From NCBI GenBank assembly GCA_029834535.1, contig JAQMWT010000618.1, forward strand, positions 1 through 27,752: DNA of 27,752 nucleotides, written 5' to 3'. The notes below the pieces were generated by a model. That model did no database searches, was not told the DNA's origin, and saw only the letters and a list, made by a program, of their open reading frames with translations. Shown here piece by piece: positions 1 through 9,599 of the stretch. Made by a program: the position numbers and the translations under genes. This DNA is from Chrysophaeum taylorii. Lineage: Eukaryota; Sar; Pelagophyceae; Pelagomonadales; Pelagomonadaceae. Every line of letters begins with the position of its first letter. The first letter of the stretch is position 1.

Positions 1-848
1 AGCCATCTTTCTGATAGGGACAAGGTTTTTTTCTTTATACCTTTCCACCTTACTCGGCAAGCTTACTTTTGTCCAGTTGGCTTGTCGTCCTGGTTTATCC
101 CAAAGCCTTAGTCGTTGCTCTCGAGGAATGCATAATCCAGCATTTCTACATGTTCAAGTACTAACAGGAACGCTCCGCTACTTGCGCAAGCCCGAAAATC
201 GTAATCTTCGCCTCTGGTACTACTCTGGTTCTTCGCTCTAATGGACCATCTTCGACTTCTTATCGTAATCGTACTGACATGGCCACCATGTTGGACTACA
301 CTAAAGAGCAAGTTAATTCAGGTAATTTGATCCACTGGTCGCATTCGTTGATGCCGATAATGCACCTCTTATAACAAGACCGCAAATCTACAACCGGTTA
401 CGCTATCTTTTGTTTGGTTCTCTCATCACTTGGAAGTCTAAGCTACAACCTATTACAGCTACTTCTACGCATGAGAGCGAGCTTATCGCCCTTAATATGT
501 GTGCCGATGATGTGGTCTGGTTACGCAAATTGCTAACGGAAATGGCATTCGTTATAAATCCTCACATCTATCTCCGCCAACCTTCAGGGAAAGACCTGCT
601 ACTAGATTAGATGCTATGATGCTCACGCCAATCCCCTCCTTCGGACATGTCGTTCATTCGTAACAGTCCTATACTTGGAGATTCGGCCTCTGCTTCATCC
701 TATCAATAACCCCGACAGCGCGACTAAGGCTAAAGCTATCACCTCACGCTGGTTCCGTATACGCGACTACGTACAGTTAAAACGAATACGCCTACATTAT
801 GTTTCCGGTACCCATAATATCGCCGATGGATTTACCAAACCCTTTTGA
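1..848 (+). pseudogene. Ty1/copia pol remnant: end of reverse transcriptase plus RNase H
   Basis: Two pieces of a copia-type pol are visible on the plus strand. From about 48 to 241 one frame reads LLGKLTFVQLACRPGLSQ, then MHNPAFLHVQ and GTLRYLRK. This matches the copia RT end (the 'G.L.Y....RPDLS' and 'H....LRYL' blocks). From about 320 the RNase H part follows: FVDADNA, KSTTGYAIF, then after a frame change SLITWKSKLQPITATSTHE and VVWLRKLL. At 810-848 it ends with the copia-typical HNIADGFTKPF and a stop. Stops and frame changes at about 241, 400 and 610 make it non-functional. The upstream gag, integrase and most of RT lie left of the window. In the family, RNase H removes RNA from the RNA-DNA hybrid during reverse transcription. 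The domain assignment is firm; the end of the element is not defined because I see no clear polypurine tract or LTR. Confidence 0.85.
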
Positions 849-991
849 GCTCCACTCATCAGCAGATTTCGCACGTTACTCGGCTTACAACAACCCATAG
901 CTCAACAAGATGGTTAATCATTACCCTCCATTATGTCCGAAATGACTTTAAACTAACCCTGCTATGCAAAGGGATACTGGCTTGCTAAAAT

Positions 992-2084
992 GTGAAATGC
1001 TACAAAAGATGTGATGTGGAGATTCCTCTCATGATGAATCCCACTAAAAACAAAGATGCTGCGAGCCGACGCCACTCTACCCTGAACCGTGGTCGCGGTG
1101 GTATACTGTCACTGTCTCCACCTTTTAATGCTCTAACTCCAAGCGTTGCACCGACTAGTTCCCCTAATCGGAAACATCAAACCTATTTGTCGGTGGCGCA
1201 AGGACATCAATCTACGCCCGTGACGTTACCGCCAATGCTTAACTATTTTCGTCAACTATCACTTGTCCAGCAAACTGCCTTTAAAAATGTGCTAATCCAG
1301 GTTGGCTACCCTTCGGACATAATTGATGTCTTTTCAGATGATACTTCTTCTGAAGATGTTTCACCAGCGCCGATCGACAATCCACCCGCTGAACCCACGC
1401 CAGATAAAGCTAACGACAATATGGCTGAATCTTTACACCAATTAAAAAGAAGAGGTTCGGTCTTTATCCTTACGTCTCACTAATACCGAACAGCAATTGA
1501 TGGCGCGAGATCAACAACTATCGCTTGCACTAACATCTCTCACACAGATGCAAGAGACTTACGAAAATTTAAACACTAAAGTGATCGAGAACATCAAGCA
1601 TGTGTCTCTGTTAAACAACATCTTGTCGAGTCTTCAGATGCACCAGGACACCATAATCCCGTCCTCTGCTGTATTTGTCCATATCATGTCTCGGTCGCTT
1701 ATCTCATCTATTGGACAGCTCCCCCCAGATACGTATAATGAGGCACAGCAAGTTCAAATCGACGCAGCTGCTCATCACCTCCACACAGCTATGTCTGATG
1801 CAAATGGTCGTGTTATTCCTGCATTGGATCTACACGCTCTTACACCAGATGGTGCTATGTCTTTCCTTTCGTCTGTCATATCACCCTTTGTCACCTTGAG
1901 TGATGCAATGACTACGCACAATACCAACACTACTAACGACCTACCCTCTGATGATCATAATTCGTCTTCTCCAGAGTTAAAGGAACTGGACGATAATAGC
2001 GAAGATGAATTGGACCACACATCTGATGTTGTGGATACTGATGCAGCTTCTTTGCGTAACATCACAACACGCTCGACATCATAA
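992..2084 (+). pseudogene. Unrecognised coiled-coil reading frame downstream of copia pol, one frameshift
   Basis: Not recognised. Two frames, 992-1483 (163 aa) and 1497-2084 (195 aa), appear to be one protein of about 360 residues. Just before the first stop, the other frame already reads EEVRSLSLRLTNTEQQLMAR and runs into the second ORF without a break. A one-base slip in the A-rich run near 1442-1455 explains this. The N-terminus is basic and rich in Ser/Pro. The middle is a likely coiled coil (LTQMQETYENLNTKV). The C-terminus is acidic (ELDDNSEDELDH). No signal peptide, membrane segment, zinc knuckle or catalytic motif is visible. It lies about 140 bp after the copia pol stop, on the same strand, and is similarly AT-rich, unlike the GC-rich DNA to its right. 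It may be an extra ORF of that copia element (some copia lineages carry one after pol) or the gag of another retroelement. Confidence 0.45.
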
Positions 2085-2518
2085 TTAATTTGTCCTGTTC
2101 TGTTGTTGTTTGTTCCATTGTCCACTGTTTTCATGTATATTGCACAAGTTCCGCCTCAAGAACGTCTGAAATGCATAAACCGTTTCCACACGTTGAGGGG
2201 GCCCAGAGAGCTACACTATTATGTGTGCCCTTCCTTCCTTACCCCTTCAGCAATTATATTTCACGACAATGAAGAACCCAGTCTGAAGCTCCTTTCCAAC
2301 ATGGAGTAGGCCACCAGGTGCGTGCCGTCAGGTACGGGGTTGTCTGTTTAATTAACAGAGGCTTTGTTCCTCGTTGTCAGTGTAAACGCTTCTATGGGAC
2401 CTAATTTCCTTAAGGAGTTAGGACTTAAAGCCCTACCTTGTGTAGTAGCATGTTGCAAGCGGAATAGTCTGCACACGCCAAAGACTGCACGCAGTCTCTA
2501 CCATTTACCCGGAGAGGG
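2085..2518. other. Gene-free stretch between the unknown frame and the MULE-like element
   Basis: No convincing coding sequence. A purine-rich segment near 2193-2210 (GTTGAGGGGGCCCAGAGAG) could be a polypurine tract of the copia element on the left. I found no matching LTR pair, so the element's end stays undefined. The right edge runs into the first repeat module of the MULE-like element. Confidence 0.4.
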
Positions 2519-2606
2519 TCAAATCTCTCCTGTATTGGGGGAGCGACCTAAATAATATGGTGTTTTTTGGGGGGCGACCAAGTCGGATTCTGTATGTATT
2601 GGGGGG
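2519..2606. repeat. Left terminal inverted repeat region of the MULE-like element
   Basis: It holds three partial modules joined at GCGACC: the end of one (TGTATTGGGGGAGCGACC), a middle one (TAAATAATATGGTGTTTTTT) and an inner one (AAGTCGGATTCTGTATGTAT). Each ends in a G run. The inner module is the reverse complement of 4357-4380 with three mismatches. A 12-base G run (2601-2612) follows, which may be prone to assembly or sequencing error. Confidence 0.6.
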
Positions 2607-4074
2607 GGGGGGCTCTCTCGCATTTCGGCGGAATCCGAAAAGAAGATGCTGACCTGGCAGCCGTACTCGTCGCGAAGCTTCTTGGCGAAGGCAGGGAGGC
2701 GCTGTAGCGCCGCGAGGCGGTCGCCGAGAAGAAGGAGTAGAGCCTGGCGCTTGATCTCGCGGAGAAAGGGGAGTTTCAGGCTGTACGAGGCGAAGGGGGA
2801 GAGAAGAGTGTCGATGCCTTTGGAAGTCATTTTGGGACACTCGGCAAGGACAGGCACAACAAGACGGGCGAGACGCTGGGCCACATATGGGGTGCGGCCG
2901 CGTTTCGATGCGATCGCAGCACAGCTTCGCGAGTGCTCCGTGTGGTTTCGCAAGACGAAGCGGCCGGTTGTCGGGGAACGCCGGTATATCTCGACGAAAG
3001 GACATTCGTCTTGGGCCTCTTCGTCTGGCGTCGCCGCCCTAACACCACGCCGGGCCTTCTTGCTGGCGCGAGCTCGTGCCGTCTCCGCCGCACCGCAAAC
3101 TAAACAGAGGACGTCGTGCTTGCATTCGCGAGCTTTGAGCACGGTGCCAAATTTAGCCGATCGACCGCGCGCGAATTGTTCGGCCTGCCACCGAAACTCG
3201 AACGACGTTGCCCCGTCGCTCCCGGTCTCATTACCCACAACCGCTCGCACGCGAGGAGCAGGTCGTAAATGCGCAGAGGCTCCCAGATCACGCCGCGTTC
3301 TTTCGCGAAGAGGAGCCGGCTTTGCTCCTCTACACGCCGTTTGTACGCCGCCTTCGACGCGTTTCGAGCCCAATTAATTTCCGCCGCATTCTCCTTCCTC
3401 TTTTTTTTTAAGTGGTGCTTTTTCTCGCAGTTTTTGTCAGCGTCGTGGTTGCAAAAACTCGCGTCCGATTCCGCTTCACATTCATCATCAGAATCATCGA
3501 TATCAGACTCAGCCTCAACCGTCGACATAGGCACTGAGCGAGCCTCGCACGACGAGCCGACAGGAGGAGGCGGCGTCGCTCCAAAGTAATTGCGAAGAGT
3601 TCGTACCGCTTGGTTCAGCGGCTGCATCACCTCGTGCGCCCGCTGGTCTTGCCATTTGTCCCCGTGGAACTGCCGCGCGAGGTCGCGGAACAATGCTTGC
3701 GCCTGCGCGCGGGGCGGAGACGTCAAAACTTTTCGAAGTCACGTTACTGCGACGGGACACACCTTTTCCAGAGTGACACTTTTTCTCGCGCCTAAGACCG
3801 TCACGGCGTCTGAAGCTGTCAGTATACGCGCGATGACGCGCTCCTTCGCCTCGTCGACTGACTCCTCCGACTCCCATGGCAGCGGTTGCAGCGCAACCGC
3901 TCTTAATAATAATGAATCGGTTTGGGCCGGTGGTGGTGGCGATGGTGGAATCGGTGATTCCTCAAACGTTTGCGGCCGCGACCGCGACGACGACGGCGGC
4001 GGCGACGACGGCGATGGTGGAATAGGTGACTCCTGCAGTGTCTGCGTCCTCGCCCGCGACGGCGTAGACGCCAT
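2519..4074 (-). pseudogene. MULE-type transposase, N-terminal half only, two frameshifts
   Basis: The reading starts at MASTPSRART (4074), between the inverted ends. The first part is proline-rich with a doubled ESPIPPSP motif. A frame change near 3735 leads to an Arg/Lys-rich region with an acidic Asp/Glu/Ser stretch. A second change near 3230-3270 leads to the best-conserved part: FEFRWQAEQFARG, CKHDVLCLVCG, then ECPFVEIYRR and NHTEHSRSC. This last pattern (C ... H-x-x-H-x-x-x-C) looks like the WRKY/FLYWCH-type zinc-binding domain that opens MULE transposases. It is followed by the helical block KGIDTLLSPFASY and GDRLAALQRLPAFAKKLRDE, which normally precedes the DDE domain. The frame then enters the terminal repeat and stops. 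No catalytic residues remain. Family assignment is by pattern only; a host zinc-finger gene captured between terminal repeats is the alternative. Confidence 0.5.
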
Positions 4075-4157
4075 CGCCTGACGAAGAAATTTCCGTTGGC
4101 TCTTCGCTGAACTAACGACCTAACGGATTTTTCGACTCTTCAACCGCCACTTTTCTA

Positions 4158-4395
4158 GGTCGCCCCCCCAATTTCGATGCATGGTTTTAAGGTCGCCCCC
4201 CAAAAACGTCCATTTTTTTTTAAGTCGCCCCCCCAAAATCACCACTTTTTTTACGGTCGCCCCCCCAAAAAACAACATGTTTCTAAGGTCGCCCCCCCAA
4301 AATCACCAATATTTTAACGGTCGCCCCCCAAAAAACACTATGCTTTTAAGGTCGCCCAATACATATAGAATCCGACGTTGTCGCCCCCCTAACAG
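4158..4395. repeat. Right terminal array: eight copies of a ~32-bp module
   Basis: The core GGTCGCCCCCC recurs with starts at about 4158, 4191, 4223, 4255, 4287, 4319, 4350 and 4379, so the period is 29-33 bp. The spacers alternate between AAAAAACA(C/A)-type and AAAATCACCA-type, each followed by a T-rich stretch. The two innermost-matching modules (4319-4388) are the inverted counterpart of the left end. The array is longer on this side, so the modules have been tandemly amplified within the transposon end. Confidence 0.8.
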
Positions 4396-5070
4396 CGACA
4401 TCACCTTTTTTTCCCCCCAACCAAAGCCCTGCCGCGCCGGCCCTAATAAGCGATACTCTTTTGAAACCCTGGTTGCTCTTATCTGCGCGCTGATGGCCCA
4501 CTCCGGCGGCGGTGGAGTCGGCGCACCCGGGTCGACGGTGGCCACGGGCGACGGGGGTGTCTCGACCGATGTCCAGGCCTTCCTCGACAACTAGTTTGGC
4601 GTCGCTACGTCGCGGGAATGGTGAGTTGAACAGCCGCGGCGTCGAACGATACCTTTTTTGTAGATGCTAGTATTGGGTCGCGGGCCGCGGGAAACGGGTG
4701 CCCACTCGCTCGGAGACCATTTCTAACACCTCCATGGTGTGCCCAAGGGCCCCCAATTCTTCGAACGAGCTCAGCGACCCACCTCGGCCGGTGGCGGCCG
4801 CAAATAGTTGTCCGTGGCCTTGTTTGTCGAGCCGTCGCGATATTGGGCCACCTACGTGGTCCAAGGTGCTCGTTTGGGCCTAGCTACGGCCCACCGGGCT
4901 CATCGGCGTCGTTCGTGACCCAGCCGTCGGTCGAGACTTCGTGGTCGCTCGCAACGTTGGTGGTCTAAAGTGCCTGTCGTGTTCCGCCAGCAACGTCCAA
5001 CCCTCGATTCCCAGGTCATCACCGTGCGACTGGTGGTATTTCAACAAGCTCCCCAAGTCGATCGTCTAGG
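4396..5070. other. Decayed sequence with no assignable gene
   Basis: A short plus-strand frame begins near 4493 (MAHSGGGGVGAPG...) and stops at 4594. Beyond that, both strands have only short frames broken by stops. It could be the 5' end of the gag-like pseudogene that follows, but I see no motif that proves it. Confidence 0.35.
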
Positions 5071-5956
5071 AGCTGACCCACCATGACATTACCGCACATA
5101 GCATCCCGCATCGATCTTTTAATGGTGTCTACTACAAGAAGGCCATGTACTACGTTACCACCATCGACAATATGACCTACGCGTTCCAGCCGCGGCACCA
5201 GTATAAGGTCGAGCGCCTGATCGTCGAGCACAGGGAGTTTATCCTCGCGATGCTCGAAGCGCATTTCAACGTGGGTGCCACCAGTTCGGTCGTGCGCTTC
5301 GACGACAACGTGAGCGGAACCGTGCTCCCGGCATTTCGGGAGCTCTTCGAGCTCGTCGACTCGACGATCCCGTGTGGCTCGGCAGCTGAATTCGCCGCCG
5401 CGGTCGCCTGGCTCATCCGCAACAAGGAACTGCCGGAGCTGCGTGCTTGTGTCATGGGCGAGGAGTCACGTGTCGAGCGTGGTCCGGCTCGCTGGTCGCG
5501 CGAGGGCCGATTAGTCTTTCAGCTGGCGACGGCGCTCCCAGCTTCGGCGCGAGCTTGGTGGTACTCGGCGGAGGCGTTGACCGAAGAATTCTAACGCCGC
5601 GAGGCCGACGGCGCGACCGCCGACGACGTGGGTCTGCTATTCTCGCCTAGCTCTTCGGCGATACGGTCTGGCTGGAATATGCGATGCAGTCGCGCCGACA
5701 GCACTGCCTTCATCTGGGTCCCATCGCCGAGCGTCTTCTCCCCCCACCGCGTTCGCCATCAGCTCGACGGCGGCGTGTCGCGACCGGCGAACCACGCACC
5801 CGAGAGCGGGTGCCCATTCCCTCGACCCCTCGTCAAGGCGTGGCGAAATATGACCAACGCTCAAGCCCCTGCCCCTGCTCCGACATCGCCTGCACCGACG
5901 TTGCCATTGCCAACCCAGTGCGCCCTGGCAGAAGTTTCCAGCCTAAGAGGTTTTAG
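5071..5956 (+). pseudogene. Unknown, possibly gag-like, degenerate coding sequence
   Basis: A plus-strand frame is open from just after a TAG at about 5068 to 5594. It reads ELTHHDITAHSIPHRSFNG, then MYYVTTIDNMTYAFQP (Met at 5145), and ends ATALPASARAWWYSAEAL. The block 'A..LP..AR.WW' followed by an aromatic/acidic stretch resembles the capsid region of LTR-retrotransposon gag proteins. In another frame downstream, FGDTVWLEYAMQSRRQH could continue the same domain. That frame runs to a TAG at 5956. Composition is GC-rich, as in the neighbouring MULE and the 13.9-kb gene and unlike the copia remnant. No zinc knuckle or protease is visible. The element 1 insertion at 5990 lies just downstream. 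The gag reading is an inference from weak similarity; an unrelated host pseudogene is equally possible. Confidence 0.3.
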
Positions 5957-5989
5957 GCAGGTCCGGGCGCGGCTGTCATCGAAGACTGG

Positions 5990-6324
5990 TGTAGTGATTT
6001 TCTCAGATACCCGCCCCTCCTGGCCGGACCGGGGGCCTCGACAACCCTTTCTCCCTACCCGAACCACGGGTGAAACCACCACACGCCCGATCTCAGCGTA
6101 ATACCTCACGCCATCACGAAATCGAACAATCAAAAGATGGTAATATCAAGAAGACAGCAAGAAAGCAATACAAATGCCCGGTACATTGGGTCCAATGGAA
6201 GCGCAGGTGAAGGTGTCAAGATGACACCCCCCCATAAATGCAAGGTCAATACCAGGGCAACAACCAGGGTAAGTCAGGTGGCAGGCAGGCAAGTGGGGGA
6301 AATGGGCATTACCATACTGCCACA
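5990..6324 (-). repeat. 3' LTR of element 1
   Basis: 335 bp, beginning TGTAGTGATTTTCTCAG and ending ACCATACTGCCACA on the plus strand. It is about 98% identical to 12215-12544. It contains an extra CCATA near the right end that the partner LTR lacks. It ends in TGT/ACA, as expected for integrase processing. Confidence 0.93.
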
Positions 6325-6339
6325 GGAGCCCCCTACTTG
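6325..6339 (-). promoter_or_regulatory. Polypurine tract of element 1
   Basis: On the minus strand CAAGTAGGGGGCTCC directly precedes the 3' LTR start TGTGGCAG. This is the place and composition of the plus-strand primer for reverse transcription. Confidence 0.65.
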
Positions 6340-6359
6340 AGGTGAAGTCGTCCTCGACT

Positions 6360-6600
6360 TCAAGGGTGACGAAGGTCACGCTCACGAATGGTACGATAAG
6401 CTCGTTCAGCTACATCAGCAGGAACTTTGTTGCTATGGAGACCGAAGTTAGTGACGAGGACATCGATTTCATCCGGGCGAAAATCAGTCACACAGGGTTC
6501 ACAGCCCTCCATGTTGGGTCGTAGGCATGTTGAAGCTACCTCCGTCAGGATCTTTGTCTTCTGGTCTTAAGCGTCGTTCTTCAGCAGAAGCGGTCGCAGA
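6360..6600 (-). pseudogene. Element 1 conserved C-terminal pol domain, frameshifted
   Basis: Two frames on the minus strand match the end of element 2's pol. The first reads LRPEDKDPDGGSF (element 2: LKPEYKDVDGHSF). After a frame change it reads CVTDFRPDEIDVLVTNFGL, then VPADVAERAYRTIRERD and a stop at 6362-6360 (element 2: CVTDFAPHEIDVLIPKFTL ... VPEPVVERVYKKIRSRD). The conservation across two element families shows this is a genuine domain at the pol C-terminus, downstream of integrase in element 2. Its function is unknown to me; it is not an obvious chromodomain. Confidence 0.7.
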
Positions 6601-6767
6601 ACAAACGTCAGTCTCCTCTAGTTTCCATGGTGCGGTTTCTCTCGGATATCAACGGCTATCTCGAACACCAAAACTTCTCGTCGAGCAGCAAAATTTGCCG
6701 GCTACTGTTCGACTCGCGCGGTTGACCGGTGCGACGGACTTACACGGCACAAGCATTTTGCCTCGCC

Positions 6768-6824
6768 AGAGACTATGGTTGGTCTCAGAGACTATGGTTG
6801 GTCTCAGAGACTATGGTTGGTCTC
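6768..6824. repeat. Three perfect 19-bp tandem copies
   Basis: The unit AGAGACTATGGTTGGTCTC occurs three times in a row without mismatch. Each junction forms the palindrome-like GGTCTCAGAGAC. It lies where the integrase of element 1 should be, so it may mark a repaired deletion junction. Confidence 0.9.
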
Positions 6825-7053
6825 TCCGGCCTTCTTTCTGCCTCTTTTCGGAGACTGTGGGTGGTCTCCTGGGCTCGCTTTTTGTCTTGAGACGCACAAA
6901 AATCCGCTCGACGTCCGAGTAGTAATCCGTCAGCTTGTTCTTTCGCTATCTCATCGAGAGTGATCTCATCCTCCGCTTGATCCGCAAAAGGGAGACGTTC
7001 GACGGAGTCAACTGGCTCAGACTCGTACGAGAATTGAGGCGGTTGTACGTTCT

Positions 7054-7413
7054 AACTAACTAACTAACTTCAGACCTCTCCCGAGCATGGGAGCCAGGCC
7101 GGACCAACAGGAGCCAGTCCGGAATCACGGGCCTGTAGACGAGGAGCGCCGAAAGGTCGGTCGGCGGAGAGTGACCATCAAGCTTGTCGCCATGCGACGA
7201 GGAGACCGCGATGTGACTGACAACCAACTCGTCGATAACCTTCCGTCTTCGCCCCCCGGCCATACCCCGTCCCACTGCGAACGTTCCGGCTGCCAACCGG
7301 CCCGCCCGGGAGGCGAATAGGTGCCAACCTACGCCGGGAGGGCGGATGCCCTCGCAAGGCTCAGGATTCATGAGGCACCGTCCATCACAACAGCAGTCGA
7401 CGATCAGGGTAAG
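7054..7413 (-). mobile_element. 360-bp non-LTR (SINE/LINE-like) insertion with tetranucleotide tail
   Basis: It interrupts element 1 and is flanked by the 9-bp direct repeat GTACGTTCT (7045-7053 and 7414-7422). On the minus strand it ends in AAGTTAGTTAGTTAGTT, a simple-repeat tail typical of elements made by target-primed reverse transcription. Just before the tail it reads GGCTCCCATGCTCGGGAGAG, also found (with one change) at 20089-20108 in a second insertion. The frame on either side resumes in element 2-like pol sequence: RNase H linker on one side and DEITLDEIAKEQADG on the other (element 2: NLTLEEIAKEQITG). The 103-aa frame inside resembles nothing I know. No terminal inverted repeats are seen, which argues against a DNA transposon. 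Confidence 0.75.
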
Positions 7414-9240
7414 GTACGTTCTGTCGCGTACTAACTGCTACCATAGCTGCGGTGGGTCCGCTGTCCGTCAGCATAGGCATCGTCAGCGAAGAGAAGGTGA
7501 AACAAGCGGTGCCAGGGACATCGGTGGGGATTTCTTGGAAAATCAAAAAAGCTTCATTGATCGGCTCCCCGTCTTCATCTTTCTCGATCAATTTGTCGAT
7601 AGGGTTGCGCGACAGACAACCCGGAATACGCATACCAGGGGAGCTTCCAGGTTTGTATCCGAGCTCCCGGTCGAACGCAGCAAGCCGCATAGCCCATCGT
7701 GCTAACTGTCCAGACGTATGATTCGAATCCCGTAGAAACGTTAAATTACGATGATCCGTCTCTAACTTTGTCTGATGACCTTCGATATAAAATCGGAAAT
7801 TTTCGAGAGCAGGGAGTACTGCGAGGAGTTCCAAGCGCCGAGGATCATACTTCCTCATCGACTTAGGCACGGTTCGACTCCAGTACTCGATAGCTCTCTC
7901 TTCGATTCTTTCTCTTTCATCGTCGTCAACGACTGGTACTTTTTGAAATAGGTAAGCACCCAACCCATGCGCGGAAGCATCAGTTCGAATGTAAAAAGGC
8001 AACGAGTAATCAGGATGGTAGACGCCCTTCGACGTGACAATAGCCTCGATGATGGTATCCCAAGTTTCCTGACACTCTTTCGTCCACTTGAATTTCACGT
8101 CCGGCAACGTCAGTTGTCTTAATGGCTCTGCAACTTTCGCAAAATTCCTCACATAACGCCGGCAAAAGCTCCCCATTCCAAGGAAAGATCGCACTTGCTT
8201 CTTAGGGTCAGCATCCGACAAAGTGCCACTAATTGGCATGTGTCTGATGGCTTCTAAAGATCTTGGTGATGGAAGAAGTCCGTTCGGGGTAGATAAATGA
8301 CCCAAAAACTCAATGACTTCTTGCATAAAATGAATCTTCTTGATCTTGGCACTGTACCCCTTCAAGGCGAGATGGGGAATAACTTGCACAAGGCACTGCA
8401 AGTGATTCTTTGTATCTGCGTGACCGGCGAGAATATCGTCGATATATGCCACGAGATCACGATATAGCCATTGCGATAAGTCAGTGTTCAACTGCTTGCA
8501 AAACAAACTTCCGGCTGGTTTGACTCCCAAGGGTAGACGCATGTGGCTGTACGCTCCCAGAGGACTAGTGAAGGTGACCACATCTTGTGCATCCAGCGAC
8601 AATCGCAAATTGTGATAGCCCCAACGAATATCCAAACTGGAACGACAGAACTTGTCAATGAGAAACATCAACGCGTCAGCCATGCTCACACTCGGCCAGC
8701 TATCATCCTTGAGCAATGCATTGAGGCGCCGTAGGTCAACAGCTGCTCTGTAAGCATTGGAAGTGCCAGGCTCAGCACCTTTCTTAGGCAACATCAAAAT
8801 AGGGAAACCCCAGCACCTTTCTTAGGCAACATCAAAAGAGGGAAACCCCATGGAGAATTCGCGGGACGAATAACTCCGTCTCGGGTCCATGCTTCAATCT
8901 GCATCCGCAAACATTCAGTCTTTTCTTTCGATAACCGATATGGCGAGAGTTTGACGGGAGTCGGGTTCTCTTCTTTGAACCGGAGCGTCACTTCAGGTGA
9001 ATCAACAGGTCTCATCACATCATCGAAAAATGCCCACGAATACGAGACTAAATGCTTCATCATCAGCTTCTCGTCATCATCTAAGGCAGGATGCTCTGTA
9101 ATACCCAATTCAGTCATCACCTCTTCGACCTGCGCGACGGTCGGAGGGATGACCTGCATGCTCTCCTGATCCGCTAAATGAGGAGGCATCACCGGTGAAG
9201 GTTGACCATGTTCGTCGTGAGGCGCGTCCGCCCACGGAAC
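7385..9240 (-). pseudogene. Element 1 reverse transcriptase and RNase H
   Basis: After a Pro-rich linker the RT begins at about 8960 with LSPYRLSKEKTE and DGVIRPANSPWGFPLLMLPKK. This is followed by AAVDLRRLN, SSLDIRWGYHNLRL, MRLPLGVKPAGSLFCKQ and the catalytic YIDD (8435-8446). RNase H follows: RTDASAHGLGAYLF, RRLELLAVL and ETDHRNLTFL give the D, E and D catalytic positions. Then comes RWAMRLAAFDRELGYKPG. This is a canonical Ty3/gypsy order. A 38-bp tandem duplication (8773-8848) shifts the frame within the 'LLMLPKKGA' block, so the enzyme cannot be made from one frame. Upstream it continues in the same frame from the methyltransferase-like domain; downstream it ends near the 360-bp insertion. 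RT copies the element RNA into DNA in cytoplasmic particles. RNase H degrades the RNA strand. Confidence 0.93.
8773..8848. repeat. 38-bp tandem duplication inside RT of element 1
   Basis: CAGCACCTTTCTTAGGCAAC and the following 18 bases occur at 8773-8810 and again at 8811-8848 with one mismatch (AAAATAGGG versus AAAAGAGGG). Thirty-eight is not a multiple of three, so the RT frame is broken here. Confidence 0.93.
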
Positions 9241-9599
9241 GTCGTACGTATTGAAATACGCTGGTCGCTCTTTCGCGGTGCCTTCTTCTTCAGCAGTTGC
9301 GGAGGGCTGGTTATCAACTTGGTTGCTCTGCATAACAGCAGTGGCGACGGTGCCCCCTGCAAAAGATGAAGCCGTCCCAGGCGATGTAACTGAAGGCGGT
9401 GGCGGGGTGGTGGTGGCAGCAGGAGTCGCAGAAGAGTAGAGTTCATCGGGCGCAATCCATGATACACTTCGAGTGACAGGGTCGAGCGTTGGAATGCGCG
9501 ACTCTACAGCAAAAGGTGAAAACCGCAGAATATGGTGATCAGGTTGGGCTAGCGTAGTCGTCGCAATATTCCGCAACTTACCCAAATTTCGAAGTGAAG

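Larger units (their letters stand above)
2519..4395 (-). mobile_element. Defective Mutator-like (MULE) DNA transposon with modular inverted ends
   Basis: The two ends share inverted sequence. The left segment around 2565-2606, read in reverse complement, gives CAATACATACAGAATCCGAC followed by TTGGTCGCCCCCC. The right segment at 4357-4388 gives CAATACATATAGAATCCGAC followed by GTTGTCGCCCCCC. Both ends also carry modules with the core GGTCGCCCCCCAAAAAACAC. Between them, on the minus strand, lies a frame resembling the N-terminal part of a MULE transposase. The reading frame runs into the left terminal repeat before any DDE domain, so the catalytic part has been deleted. The element is therefore a non-autonomous, internally deleted copy. 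I could not find the expected 8-10-bp target duplication, so the outer limits are approximate. Confidence 0.55.

Noticed and set aside
2646..3377. Plus-strand ORF of 243 codons across the MULE region
   Set aside because: It is antisense to the zinc-domain frame, is Arg/Ala/Ser-rich and has no motif.
4158..4395. Regular 32-bp repeats resembling a CRISPR array
   Set aside because: The units abut without unique spacers, diverge from each other, are inverted at a transposon's other end, and the setting is eukaryotic.
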